The notes under the pieces: generated by a model
Seen by the model: only the letters and a program-made list of their open reading frames with translations
Database searches by the model: none
Told to the model about the DNA's origin: nothing
Translations under genes and position numbers: made by a program
In this document: piece by piece, positions 44,412 through 55,891 of the stretch
Layout of the letters: every line of letters begins with the position of its first letter
Position numbering within the stretch: the first letter of the stretch is position 1
NCBI GenBank assembly: GCA_030686995.1
Contig: CM060696.1
Coordinates: 12,809,987-12,873,986, forward strand
Reading direction: 5' to 3'
Length of the DNA stretch: 64,000 nt
Source of the DNA: Artemisia argyi
Taxonomy: Eukaryota > Streptophyta > Magnoliopsida > Asterales > Asteraceae

Positions 44412-44930
44412 AAGTAATGTTGTTTTGGTAATTTGAATGATTTGGTGATGTGGTTAAATTTACTTTGATAATGGAGAATTGTTAACATTGTTTTATAAAC
44501 TATACATATACTTTAAGTTGTTTAGCATGCTAAATTAATGCAAATCTTTGTTTTGTACAAATTCTGTTTGACTCGGTGGTTGAGCCGAAAACTCAGACGA
44601 ATCAATTAAAAAATCGATTTTTAAACATTGCTCTCTTGTACCTTTTGCCTTAACTTTTGTTTTGCTATTTGTAAAGTTCACTTTGTTCGATTTAGTCACT
44701 TTTTATATTTGACCTATTAAATTGTAGTTAATGTAGGTCTTCAAATGGTCAAAGTGTGTATGAAACTACCCTCCCTTAATAATATGTGTATGTATATCTT
44801 AGTCTTAAAATAGTGTAAGTATTTAACGTAAAAGATTTACACGATTTTGAGTTTATCGGGTAATATAAAAGTTGTAAATTATAAAGTGACCTAAGTTTGA
44901 AAATGTGAATAGCTTTAATATTTTAAGATT

Positions 44931-47286
44931 GCATGAGCATATCGTAACGTTTATACGATGTTTAAGTAAGGTCTTAGTTAAAAGGCACGTTCGTAAATGA
45001 GGGTTCCTAAAATATAACACGTAACACAAAAGGCTAAACAATTGTAATACTAACTTGATAACTATAGAATTAACCTAAAATATGTTGTAAGTGTTATTGG
45101 TTGCTATCATGAAATAGACGGTTGCCACATTATCCCCCTGTTAAAGGGAATTTCGTCCCGAAGTTCAATTATTGACATATATAGTTCTATTCTCACTAAA
45201 GAGTTGTAAGCGTTCATGGTTCGCATAATCAGTGGGTTCCCAAGTGTATTCATAGTTATGTATTCAGTAGCTTTCCAACAACTCATTGTTGGGATGTATC
45301 CTCCAACAACTCTCTAACACATTAAGTGTTTAGCCTGACATGGTGTAAAGTACATCAAAACAAGAGATTAAAACACTTAATGAATTAAACATTATGTCCG
45401 ATACAATTACTCTATGTCGATCTTTCTTCGATGATGAATTCTCCCTTGAAAAGCCACTTGTTGTGGCTGGAAAGTGACTTTGAAAGAAACCCTAGTCTCC
45501 TTGAACTTCTGTGTGGAATGGTATGTATTGTGACTGAATTAGGGCTTATATTTATAGTTTCGTTGGGCTTAGTATAACCATAAGTGACGGTATACACCGT
45601 ATATACTTCTGGGCTTGTATTCTTCCAAGGCTTTGTAGTTGTTATGGCGTATGGTAAGTATTTACCTACTTACCTACATCGTATATCTTTCTGAACAAAG
45701 TTCCTCTTCGCCTTTTGATAATCATTACGGTGTCGAAGCAAGAGTTTTCTACGCTGTATATCTTTATGGTCCAGGATAATGAAGTGTTTGCATTTTTACG
45801 GTTAGTGTATGAGCAGTAAATTATAGAGTTATGTAACTAAACCATGGTAACTTGTTGCACTAGTTGGTTAGCTTCATTTACCTCTTTTGTTCAACATTGG
45901 TTTGGTTAGACATTAATACATTGACTGAAATGGAAATTAAATTTGGTTAATCAATGCATCGAGTTTCTACTTTAATATGGTGGTTGGGTGTGGTTGAAAT
46001 TTGGTTTAAAATGCACTGAAAATAATGACATTAATATAGTGGTTAGGTGTTGTTGGAATTTGGTTTAAAATGCACTGAAGATAAAGACATTAATATAGTA
46101 GTTGAGTGTGGTTGGAATTTTAAATGTGTGGCTAGAAATATTTCTCACTCTTCTCATGAGCATATCGTGACGTTTATATGACTTTTAAGTAAGGTCTTAG
46201 TTAAAAGGCACGTTCGTAAACAAGGGTTCCTGAAATATAACATGTAGCACGAAAGGGTCAACAATTGTAATACTAACTTCATAACCATAAAATTAACCCA
46301 AAATATACCGTAAGTGTTATCGGTTTCTATCCTAAAATAGACGGTTGTCACAGTATCCCCCTTTATAAGGAATTCCGTCCAGAAGTTCAATTATTGACAT
46401 ATATAGTTCTATTCTCACTAAAGAGTTGTAAGCGCTTATACTTCGCATAATCAGTGGGTTCCCAAGTGTACTCATAGTTATATATTCAATAGCTTTCCAA
46501 CAACTCATTGTTGGGATTTATCCTCCTACAACTCTCTCACACATTAAGTGTTTAGCCAGACATGGTGTAAAGTACAAAAAAACAAGTGATTAAAACAATG
46601 AATGAATTAAACATTATGTCCGATACAATTACTCTATGTCGATCTTTCTTCGATGATGAATTCTCCCTTGAAAAGCAACTTGTTGTGGCTTGAAAATGAC
46701 TTTGAATGAAACCCTAGTCTCTTTGAACTTCTGTGTGGAATGGTATGTGTTGTGACTGAATTAGGGCTTATATTTATAGTTTTCGCTGGGCTCAGTATAA
46801 CCATAAGTGACGGTATACGCCGTATATACTTCTGGGCTTGTATTCTTCCAAGGCTTTGTAGTTGTTATGGCGTATGGTAAGTAGTTACCTACTTACCTAC
46901 GTCGTATATCTTTCTGAACAAAGTTCTTCTTCGCCTTTTGATAATCATTATGGCATCGAAGCAAGGGTTGTCTATGCTGTATATCTTTACGGTCCAGGAT
47001 AATGAAGTGATTGAATTTTTAGGGTTAGTGTATGAGCAGTAAATTATAGAGTTATGTAACTAAACCATGGTAACTTTTTACACTAGTTGGTTAGCTTTAT
47101 TTTCCTCTTTTGTTCAACATTGGTTTGGTTAGACATTAATACATTGACGAAAATGGAAATTAAATTTAGTGGATTAATGAATCGAGTTTCTACTATAATA
47201 TGGTGGTTGGGTGTGGTTGAAATTTGGTTTAAAATGCACTGAAAATAAAGACATTAATATAGTGGTTGGAATTTGGTTTAAAATCC
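44931..47286 (-). repeat. Two tandem 1.2-kb LTR-derived repeats
   Basis: Units starting GCATGAGCATATCGT at 44931 and 46155 have a period of about 1225 bp and clear divergence. Read on the minus strand each contains CTTCGGGACGAAATTCCC..GGGGGATA..GTGGCAACCGTCTATTT, which resembles the polypurine tract and LTR start of Gypsy chromoviruses, and a TATAAATATAAG box. The short frames (for example 44853-45041) are not conserved coding. Partial copies occur at 43775-44390 and 52557-53215. Confidence 0.7.
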
Positions 47287-48064
47287 GGGTTAATTACACA
47301 AATAAGTAACGAACTTTCAAAAAATTTCAATGTTAGGTAACGAACTTTGTAAAATATTATTATCACCAACGAAACTTGTTGAAACCTGCAATTATAGGCA
47401 ACATGACCGTTTGGATGCCACGTCAGCTTGTTGGGCCCATTTGTGATATTATTTAATTATTATTATTGATATAATTAATTTTCCTAACCCGAAATTATTA
47501 AATTGAAAAGTCATTGTTTTATCATCATTATCATTAAAAATCTCAATTAAAACCATAAAAATCAGTCCTTCAAAAACACTATCATAAAACCTCACTACTA
47601 CCAATCAACAAAACTAAAACATAAAAGCAGTCATTTTGCTGGAACAATTTCCGGTGATGTTGCTCTTGGTGGTTGACCAATACACATCATTCTCAAACAT
47701 CGAACACAATCAATCCACCACCTCCAACTACCATATCCATGTAGATCTGTGATGTACTAGGCGAAGTAGATCTATGCATGGGGCGGTTGGTTGGTGTGTC
47801 GGCACATGTGGTGGTTGGCGGTTATGGTTGTGCTTGAATTTCGTTGATATTGGATGTGATCTCCATCATGGTCAATCCCCCTCCTCACCAACCAACCCTT
47901 CGCCTACACCTTCAACCTTCTACCTGTCACAACCCTCTACACACCTGCCACATGTGGAGGTTTATGTTTCGTTTCATGGAGATGTTGAGTGTTGGTACAT
48001 GAATCCTTCAGATGAATATATGGAGAGGAATGGGTTGGATACGGGGAGGGCACACAGGGCGTAT
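47287..48064 (+). mobile_element. Pack-MULE left part, truncated by the duplication
   Basis: Same sequence as 50955-51732, starting GGGTTAATTACACAAATAAG. It lacks the right terminal repeat because the duplication breakpoint lies inside the captured gene fragment. Confidence 0.85.
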
Positions 48065-48079
48065 GGGTTGGATACGGGG

Positions 48080-51000
48080 AAGTAATGTTGTTTTGGTAAT
48101 TTGAATGATTTGGTGATGTGGTTAAATTTACTTTGATAATGGAGAATTGTTAACATTGTTTTATAAACTATACATATACTTTAAGTTGTTTAGCATGCTA
48201 AATTAATGCAAATCTTTGTTTTGTACAAATTCTGTTTGACTCGGTGGTTGAGCCGAAAACTCAGACGAATCAATTAAAAAATCGATTTTTAAACATTGCT
48301 CTCTTGTACCTTTTGCCTTAACTTTTGTTTTGCTATTTGTAAAGTTCACTTTGTTCGATTTAGTCACTTTTTATATTTGACCTATTAAATTGTAGTTAAT
48401 GTAGGTCTTCAAATGGTCAAAGTGTGTATGAAACTACCCTCCCTTAATAATATGTGTATGTATATCTTAGTCTTAAAATAGTGTAAGTATTTAACGTAAA
48501 AGATTTACACGATTTTGAGTTTATCGGGTAATATAAAAGTTGTAAATTATAAAGTGACCTAAGTTTGAAAATGTGAATAGCTTTAATATTTTAAGATTGC
48601 ATGAGCATATCGTAACGTTTATACGATGTTTAAGTAAGGTCTTAGTTAAAAGGCACGTTCGTAAATGAGGGTTCCTAAAATATAACACGTAACACAAAAG
48701 GCTAAACAATTGTAATACTAACTTGATAACTATAGAATTAACCTAAAATATGTTGTAAGTGTTATTGGTTGCTATCATGAAATAGACGGTTGCCACATTA
48801 TCCCCCTGTTAAAGGGAATTTCGTCCCGAAGTTCAATTATTGACATATATAGTTCTATTCTCACTAAAGAGTTGTAAGCGTTCATGGTTCGCATAATCAG
48901 TGGGTTCCCAAGTGTATTCATAGTTATGTATTCAGTAGCTTTCCAACAACTCATTGTTGGGATGTATCCTCCAACAACTCTCTAACACATTAAGTGTTTA
49001 GCCTGACATGGTGTAAAGTACATCAAAACAAGAGATTAAAACACTTAATGAATTAAACATTATGTCCGATACAATTACTCTATGTCGATCTTTCTTCGAT
49101 GATGAATTCTCCCTTGAAAAGCCACTTGTTGTGGCTGGAAAGTGACTTTGAAAGAAACCCTAGTCTCCTTGAACTTCTGTGTGGAATGGTATGTATTGTG
49201 ACTGAATTAGGGCTTATATTTATAGTTTCGTTGGGCTTAGTATAACCATAAGTGACGGTATACACCGTATATACTTCTGGGCTTGTATTCTTCCAAGGCT
49301 TTGTAGTTGTTATGGCGTATGGTAAGTATTTACCTACTTACCTACATCGTATATCTTTCTGAACAAAGTTCCTCTTCGCCTTTTGATAATCATTACGGTG
49401 TCGAAGCAAGAGTTTTCTACGCTGTATATCTTTATGGTCCAGGATAATGAAGTGTTTGCATTTTTACGGTTAGTGTATGAGCAGTAAATTATAGAGTTAT
49501 GTAACTAAACCATGGTAACTTGTTGCACTAGTTGGTTAGCTTCATTTACCTCTTTTGTTCAACATTGGTTTGGTTAGACATTAATACATTGACTGAAATG
49601 GAAATTAAATTTGGTTAATCAATGCATCGAGTTTCTACTTTAATATGGTGGTTGGGTGTGGTTGAAATTTGGTTTAAAATGCACTGAAAATAATGACATT
49701 AATATAGTGGTTAGGTGTTGTTGGAATTTGGTTTAAAATGCACTGAAGATAAAGACATTAATATAGTAGTTGAGTGTGGTTGGAATTTTAAATGTGTGGC
49801 TAGAAATATTTCTCACTCTTCTCATGAGCATATCGTGACGTTTATATGACTTTTAAGTAAGGTCTTAGTTAAAAGGCACGTTCGTAAACAAGGGTTCCTG
49901 AAATATAACATGTAGCACGAAAGGGTCAACAATTGTAATACTAACTTCATAACCATAAAATTAACCCAAAATATACCGTAAGTGTTATCGGTTTCTATCC
50001 TAAAATAGACGGTTGTCACAGTATCCCCCTTTATAAGGAATTCCGTCCAGAAGTTCAATTATTGACATATATAGTTCTATTCTCACTAAAGAGTTGTAAG
50101 CGCTTATACTTCGCATAATCAGTGGGTTCCCAAGTGTACTCATAGTTATATATTCAATAGCTTTCCAACAACTCATTGTTGGGATTTATCCTCCTACAAC
50201 TCTCTCACACATTAAGTGTTTAGCCAGACATGGTGTAAAGTACAAAAAAACAAGTGATTAAAACAATGAATGAATTAAACATTATGTCCGATACAATTAC
50301 TCTATGTCGATCTTTCTTCGATGATGAATTCTCCCTTGAAAAGCAACTTGTTGTGGCTTGAAAATGACTTTGAATGAAACCCTAGTCTCTTTGAACTTCT
50401 GTGTGGAATGGTATGTGTTGTGACTGAATTAGGGCTTATATTTATAGTTTTCGCTGGGCTCAGTATAACCATAAGTGACGGTATACGCCGTATATACTTC
50501 TGGGCTTGTATTCTTCCAAGGCTTTGTAGTTGTTATGGCGTATGGTAAGTAGTTACCTACTTACCTACGTCGTATATCTTTCTGAACAAAGTTCTTCTTC
50601 GCCTTTTGATAATCATTATGGCATCGAAGCAAGGGTTGTCTATGCTGTATATCTTTACGGTCCAGGATAATGAAGTGATTGAATTTTTAGGGTTAGTGTA
50701 TGAGCAGTAAATTATAGAGTTATGTAACTAAACCATGGTAACTTTTTACACTAGTTGGTTAGCTTTATTTTCCTCTTTTGTTCAACATTGGTTTGGTTAG
50801 ACATTAATACATTGACGGAAATGGAAATTAAATTTAGTGGATTAATGAATCGAGTTTCTACTATAATATGGTGGTTGGGTGTGGTTGAAATTTGGTTTAA
50901 AATGCACTGAAAATAAAGACATTAATATAGTGGTTGGAATTTGGTTTAAAATCCGGGTTAATTACACAAATAAGTAACGAACTTTCAAAAAATTTCAATG

Positions 51001-51732
51001 TTAGGTAACGAACTTTGTAAAATATTATTATCACCAACGAAACTTGTTGAAACCTGCAATTATAGGCAACATGACCGTTTGGATGCCACGTCAGCTTGTT
51101 GGGCCCATTTGTGATATTATTTAATTATTATTATTGATATAATTAATTTTCCTAACCCGAAATTATTAAATTGAAAAGTCATTGTTTTATCATCATTATC
51201 ATTAAAAATCTCAATTAAAACCATAAAAATCAGTCCTTCAAAAACACTATCATAAAACCTCACTACTACCAATCAACAAAACTAAAACATAAAAGCAGTC
51301 ATTTTGCTGGAACAATTTCCGGTGATGTTGCTCTTGGTGGTTGACCAATACACATCATTCTCAAACATCGAACACAATCAATCCACCACCTCCAACTACC
51401 ATATCCATGTAGATCTGTGATGTACTAGGCGAAGTAGATCTATGCATGGGGCGGTTGGTTGGTGTGTCGGCACATGTGGTGGTTGGCGGTTATGGTTGTG
51501 CTTGAATTTCGTTGATATTGGATGTGATCTCCATCATGGTCAATCCCCCTCCTCACCAACCAACCCTTCGCCTACACCTTCAACCTTCTACCTGTCACAA
51601 CCCTCTACACACCTGCCACATGTGGAGGTTTATGTTTCGTTTCATGGAGATGTTGAGTGTTGGTACATGAATCCTTCAGATGAATATATGGAGAGGAATG
51701 GGTTGGATACGGGGAGGGCACACAGGGCGTAT
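48080..51732. repeat. 3653-bp tandem duplication, right copy
   Basis: Second copy of the unit. Unlike the left copy it continues into the intact remainder of the Pack-MULE and the following 1.2-kb repeat, so it keeps the ancestral right junction while the left copy keeps the ancestral left junction. Confidence 0.95.
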
Positions 51733-52547
51733 AGGGAGGTTTTGGTGACGATTGATAGGGTGTTGGTGGGAGGTATGGTTCCGTTTCCGGTGATATTTAC
51801 AGGTGGGATTAATCCGTTTTTAGGGATGGTTTTGGATGGGAAGAGTCATAGGATTGGGATTCAGGTTGCTATTGTGGATGCTAATTTGCATATTTGGTTG
51901 GATCATTCGGATGTGAAAGTTGAGATTGTGAATTTAAAGTTCCAGCTATAGAGATTGAGCGCGAGAATGAATTTGTTCCAGCTATAGGTTGCGACCGGTG
52001 TAGTCACCAGTGGAGATTGGCAACGACGGTTGCCTTCATTTTGATTAGTTTGAACCTTAGAATTGTGAGTGATAACGTGTTTGATCTTTTAGATATGGGC
52101 TGGTGGTTGCTGGGTTTTTTTTTTGTTGTTTTGATTTATGATGTTCATCGGTGGTTACTGGAAGAAAAATGGAATCTTGTGATGTTATGTGGTTTGTTTG
52201 AAATTTAATGAGTTTTTTTAGAAAGAAAGAAGAAATAATATAAGCAATAATTATTTGTACATATGAAAAGTACTTTTTGTTTTATCAATGTTTCCTTTAT
52301 CCCATAAAATTATTCATGTTCCAGTTTCCAGTACATTTAACTTGGTCAAATCTCGATGCACATGGCAGGAAATATGTCTTTTGGTAAATGGTTACGGGTT
52401 TAGCCGGTGACCAGTTGCAAAAGTAGCACATATTACATAACATTGACGGTTTTAATAAGTTTCGTTGGTTATATTAGTATTTTTAAGACTTCATTACCTA
52501 ACATTAGAAATTTCTGAAAGTTCATTACCTATCTGTGTAATTAACCC
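50955..52547 (+). mobile_element. Pack-MULE carrying a PNGase A-like gene fragment
   Basis: 1593 bp. The left end GGGTTAATTACACAAATAAG and the inverted right end GGGTTAATTACACAGATAGG begin long imperfect terminal inverted repeats of roughly 60 bp or more (shared GAACTTTC and AATGTTAGGTAA). Flanked by the 9-bp target duplication TTAAAATCC (50946-50954) / TTAAAATGC (52548-52556), one mismatch. A 9-bp duplication with long TIRs marks a Mutator-like element. No transposase motif; the interior carries a piece of a host gene. Confidence 0.9.
51442..51951 (+). pseudogene. PNGase A-like fragment captured by the Pack-MULE
   Basis: 170-codon open frame. Residues 1-56 are a composition-biased leader from element DNA. 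Residues 60-160 match plant peptide-N4-(N-acetyl-beta-glucosaminyl)asparagine amidase A: VEVYVSFHGDVECWYMNPSD, AYREVLVTIDRVLVGGMVPF, PVIFTGGINP, then FLGMVLDGKSHRIGI and VDANLHIWLDHSDVKVE. Compared with the family, about 20-30 residues between GGINP and FLG are missing and a shorter piece before VDANLH is altered, so the capture is internally deleted. PNGase A removes N-glycans from glycopeptides. The fragment lacks most of the enzyme and is not expected to be active. The shorter copy at 47774-48085 ends at the duplication breakpoint. Confidence 0.75.
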
Positions 52548-52556
52548 TTAAAATGC

Positions 52557-53215
52557 ACTGAAGATAAAGACATTAATATAGTAGTTGAGTGTGGTTGGAA
52601 TTTTAAATGTGTGGCTAGAAATATTTCTCACTGTTTTCATGAGCATATCGTGAATTTTAAATGTGTGGCTAGAAATATTTCTCACTCTTCTCATGAGCAT
52701 ATCGTGACGTTTATACGACTTTTAAGTAAGGTCTTAGTTAAAAGGCACGTTCGTAAACAAGGGTTTCTAAAATATAACATATAGCACGAAAGGGTCAACA
52801 ATTGTAATACTAACTTGATAACCAAAAAATTGACCCAAAATATACCGTAAGTGTTATCGGTTTCTATCCTTAAATACACGGTTGTCACAGTATCCCCCTA
52901 TAAAAGGAATTCCGTCCTGAAGTTCAATTATTGCGATATATAGTTCTATTCTCACTAAAGAGTTGTAAGCGTTTATAATTCGCATAATCAGTGGGTTCCC
53001 AAGTGTACTCATAGTTATATATTCAATAGCTTTCCAACAACTTATTGTTGGGATGTATCCTCCTACAACTCTCTAACACATTAAGTGTTTAGCCGGACAT
53101 GGTGTAGAGTACAACAAAACAAGTGATTAAAACAATGAGTGAATTAAACATTATTTTCAATACAATTATACTATGTCGATCTATCTTCGATGATGAATTT
53201 TCCCTTGAAGCAATT
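52557..53215 (-). repeat. 1.2-kb repeat, third copy, partial
   Basis: Resumes after the Pack-MULE (AAAATGCACTGAAGATAAAG) and reads through GAGCATATCGTGACGTTTAT at about 52697 to TTCGATGATGAATTTTCCCT near 53205. A local duplication of about 65 bp (TTTTAAATGTGTGGCTAGAAATATTTCTCAC) occurs at 52598-52690. Confidence 0.75.
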
Positions 53216-53351
53216 AATTACAAATTCTTATAAAAATACAAGAAATACGAGCATATAACAAGGGATATTGACAGTGAAATATATACACTATTTAATGTTA
53301 TCATCAGTATAGTCACCCCGAGGTAATTCATGAGGATACACATAGTTTAAA

Positions 53352-54480
53352 TGGGGGAGAGTTGTAACACCCCAAATTTCACAGATTTATTAGAATAATA
53401 TTTTATTTGCTTTAGAATATTTAGAAAAGTATTTTCGTTAGTATTTAATAGAAATAAGGACTTGTCAACACAAATAGTTAACGAAAAATGACTAACGGTG
53501 CAAAAGATTTAATGACACGTTCTAATAGTGCAAAGTTAAGTTATGGGCTGAAATTAAAAGTATGCCCTTATGGCTTTATATACGTATTTTCAAGTCCAGA
53601 TTATACTAGTTGAGTTCTAGAATCAATGTGTATGATTTTGAACATATCATTTGATTTTGGGTCAAAACTAGAGTGTTTGGGGTAACACCAACAGTCATAT
53701 TATTTACGCTTCCACTTATGAAACTCATGTACAATATTTATATGTTTTTATTATGAAATATAATTTAGAGTTTAAATATTATCAAAAATGGGTTTAATTC
53801 AGAGTTTCAATTTTACTTTATTTTATTTTATTTATTTGTTTTTTTTCAGTTTTGCGTACTGCAAGTCGATACAATGTGTAGAGCAAACCCTATATGGCGT
53901 ATTCAGCATTTAAAAAAAAGTTATGGGCGTTTCATTTGTTGACCTTGGAAGTAGCGTTCAGATTCTTCATGAGCGGAGTATGCGAAGGGTGGTACTGATA
54001 AGATTTCTACCCTGTCAAGCGTCAATAAGACGAAGAAGAGGGTTTTGAAAGTCCTGGCCTCCTCAAAATTGCATTTGAGTCTCAGCAGTGTGAGCATTGT
54101 CATACTGATAAGAAACTTAAATGTTTTACCGAATGCCCGAGAGCGAGTGAGTCAACTGCTCCAAATGAAGCCGCGAATGCCTAGTATGCAGCAGCCTAAC
54201 AACCACACAAACACAATCCAAGTAGTATATTTTATTGGAGTTGAATACATCTGTCCACTTACTTAATAATGACATAATGGGCAGAGATTAAGTGAAAATC
54301 TATACTACTTTTGTTGGAGTATGCTCGTGTCATAATAAATAATTATATGGCTAGACATATGTGAGCCTATGGGGTCACTCACTTATTCACAGAGACACCA
54401 TTTTATAGATTGTGTTTATCGTATTTACAATATATAAAAGACTACATAACTCGGGATCAATAATGGGCTACTAATAACTA
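53352..54480 (+). mobile_element. Gypsy-type 3' LTR remnant with polypurine tract
   Basis: AAATGGGGGAGAGT at 53350-53363 is directly followed by TGTAACACCCCAAATTTC at 53363, the usual polypurine tract to LTR-start arrangement of plant Gypsy chromoviruses on the plus strand. I cannot find the LTR end; it is probably cut before the element at 54486. The internal region to the left is missing. Confidence 0.55.
53960..54190 (+). pseudogene. Unidentified Cys-rich coding fragment
   Basis: Plus-strand readings GAEYAKGGTDKISTLSSVNK and, after a 1-bp shift, GFESPGLLKIAFESQQCEHC, HTDKKLKCFTECPRASE end at TAG about 54172. The C-x2-C..C-x4-C spacing and charged composition look like protein rather than noise, but I do not recognise the family. 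It could be a captured exon inside the LTR remnant. Confidence 0.25.
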
Positions 54481-54827
54481 AGCTATGTAACACCCCCAAT
54501 TCATGGTTGCAGCGGAATTCAAACTGGGTGTTACTCGACGGCACAATAGTCACAATAATAGAAAACGAACTCCAATTGAGTCGTTTTAAAAGATTTATCA
54601 TTCAAATTGTATAGATATCAGAGATTTCAAAATGAGGTCCCAAATGGTTCCATGTTTACAATTTACATTAAATGAGTTTTGAATGATAATAAAATTTATA
54701 GCTTTCTTGAGTATCCGTGCCCTTCCGTGCCATCCTTGATCGTCATGAACCTGAAATACATGCTTGAGAGGTCAACACAAAGGTTGAGTGATATTCATAG
54801 AGTTTGTTTAATGTTTGAACACAATAT

Positions 54828-54977
54828 GTTGGTAGTTAAATCGTTGAACACAATAATCGTAGTGTTTGTAGTTAAATCGTTTGAACACAATAATCGTAGT
54901 GTTTGTAGTTAAATCGTTTGAACACAATAATCGTAGTGTTTGTAGTTAAATCGTTTGAACACAATAATCGTAGTGTG
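54828..54977. repeat. 37-bp tandem repeat, about four copies
   Basis: Unit TTTGTAGTTAAATCGTTTGA followed by ACACAATAATCGTAGTG. The first copy is slightly changed (GGTAGTTAAATCGTTGAACAC). Confidence 0.9.
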
Positions 54978-55795
54978 AGCTATAGACTCACACCAATGTT
55001 TGGAAAACAAAACAGGTAGGCTACGTTGTTATATGCCCGAAAAGGTTATTAATTCACTAAGCTTATGACACCAAAACGTTAACGTGTACCAATATCGATC
55101 GGCAGATTTATCCCGGTAGGTACTTTGCCGTCATACCTAATGTCTCAAATATTAATGCATTTGTTTGAACTTAGTCAAAACAAATGGGATTCGTCAATCC
55201 CAATAGGCCTATTCACAATATTCGCGCTCACTTGCAAGTAACCCTCGCAAGTGATTAAATGGTTCATAATAAGGGATCTTGGTTTGGCAAGGATGTTACT
55301 TAGTGATAATAAAACATAGTCGAATAGCATACAGTAGAAAGCATTGTGTTCGAGTAGAAAAATAATAGCATGTATTCCCCCCAAGGGTTTGTAAAACATT
55401 GAAGTAATGTAAAGTGGGGCTATGAACTCACCTTGAGTTGGATGATGTATAATGAGAATGATGGATATGTCGTAAGAACTTCTACGAGCAACCTAAAATA
55501 ATTGTTGTAACTTAGGTTTGGAATAATGTCTAAGGAAACATAAACATGCCAATTTATATCTTGCACTTAGTCCATGATGTGGTATGATGTATAGTGTAAG
55601 TCTTTGAAAGTAATGGTTCATGAAACATGTATGTCTTATATATCGTTTACTACTGTTCGGGCCGACATAATTCAGAAGTCATGTTAGTAAGCATTCGAGG
55701 AGCCAGGACACTTTAATTCGTAAATCCACAACTCATCTCGACGGCTTACATAATGAACTCCTCACATGAGGCTCCCTACTATTGTAGTAGTTGAT

Positions 55796-55799
<4 letters not shown>

Positions 55800-55890
<91 letters not shown>
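55800..55890. repeat. (AT)n microsatellite, about 45 units
   Basis: Uninterrupted AT dinucleotides of about 90 bp. The partner LTR has only about 18 bp at the same position (60892-60909), so the tract changed length after insertion. Confidence 0.95.

Positions 55891-55891
<1 letters not shown>

Larger units (their letters stand above)
44412..48064. repeat. 3653-bp tandem duplication, left copy
   Basis: Nearly identical to 48080-51732 (constant offset 3668; one difference noticed, GACGAAAATGG at 47144 versus GACGGAAATGG). The unit consists of about 520 bp of single-copy DNA, two tandem degenerate 1.2-kb repeats (44931 and 46157), and the left part of a Pack-MULE. A 15-bp filler (48065-48079) separates the copies. 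Confidence 0.95.

Noticed and set aside
44853..45597. Small minus-strand ORFs repeated exactly at 48521-49265
   Set aside because: They are identical only because the 3653-bp block is duplicated; no start context, domain or conservation in the third repeat copy.
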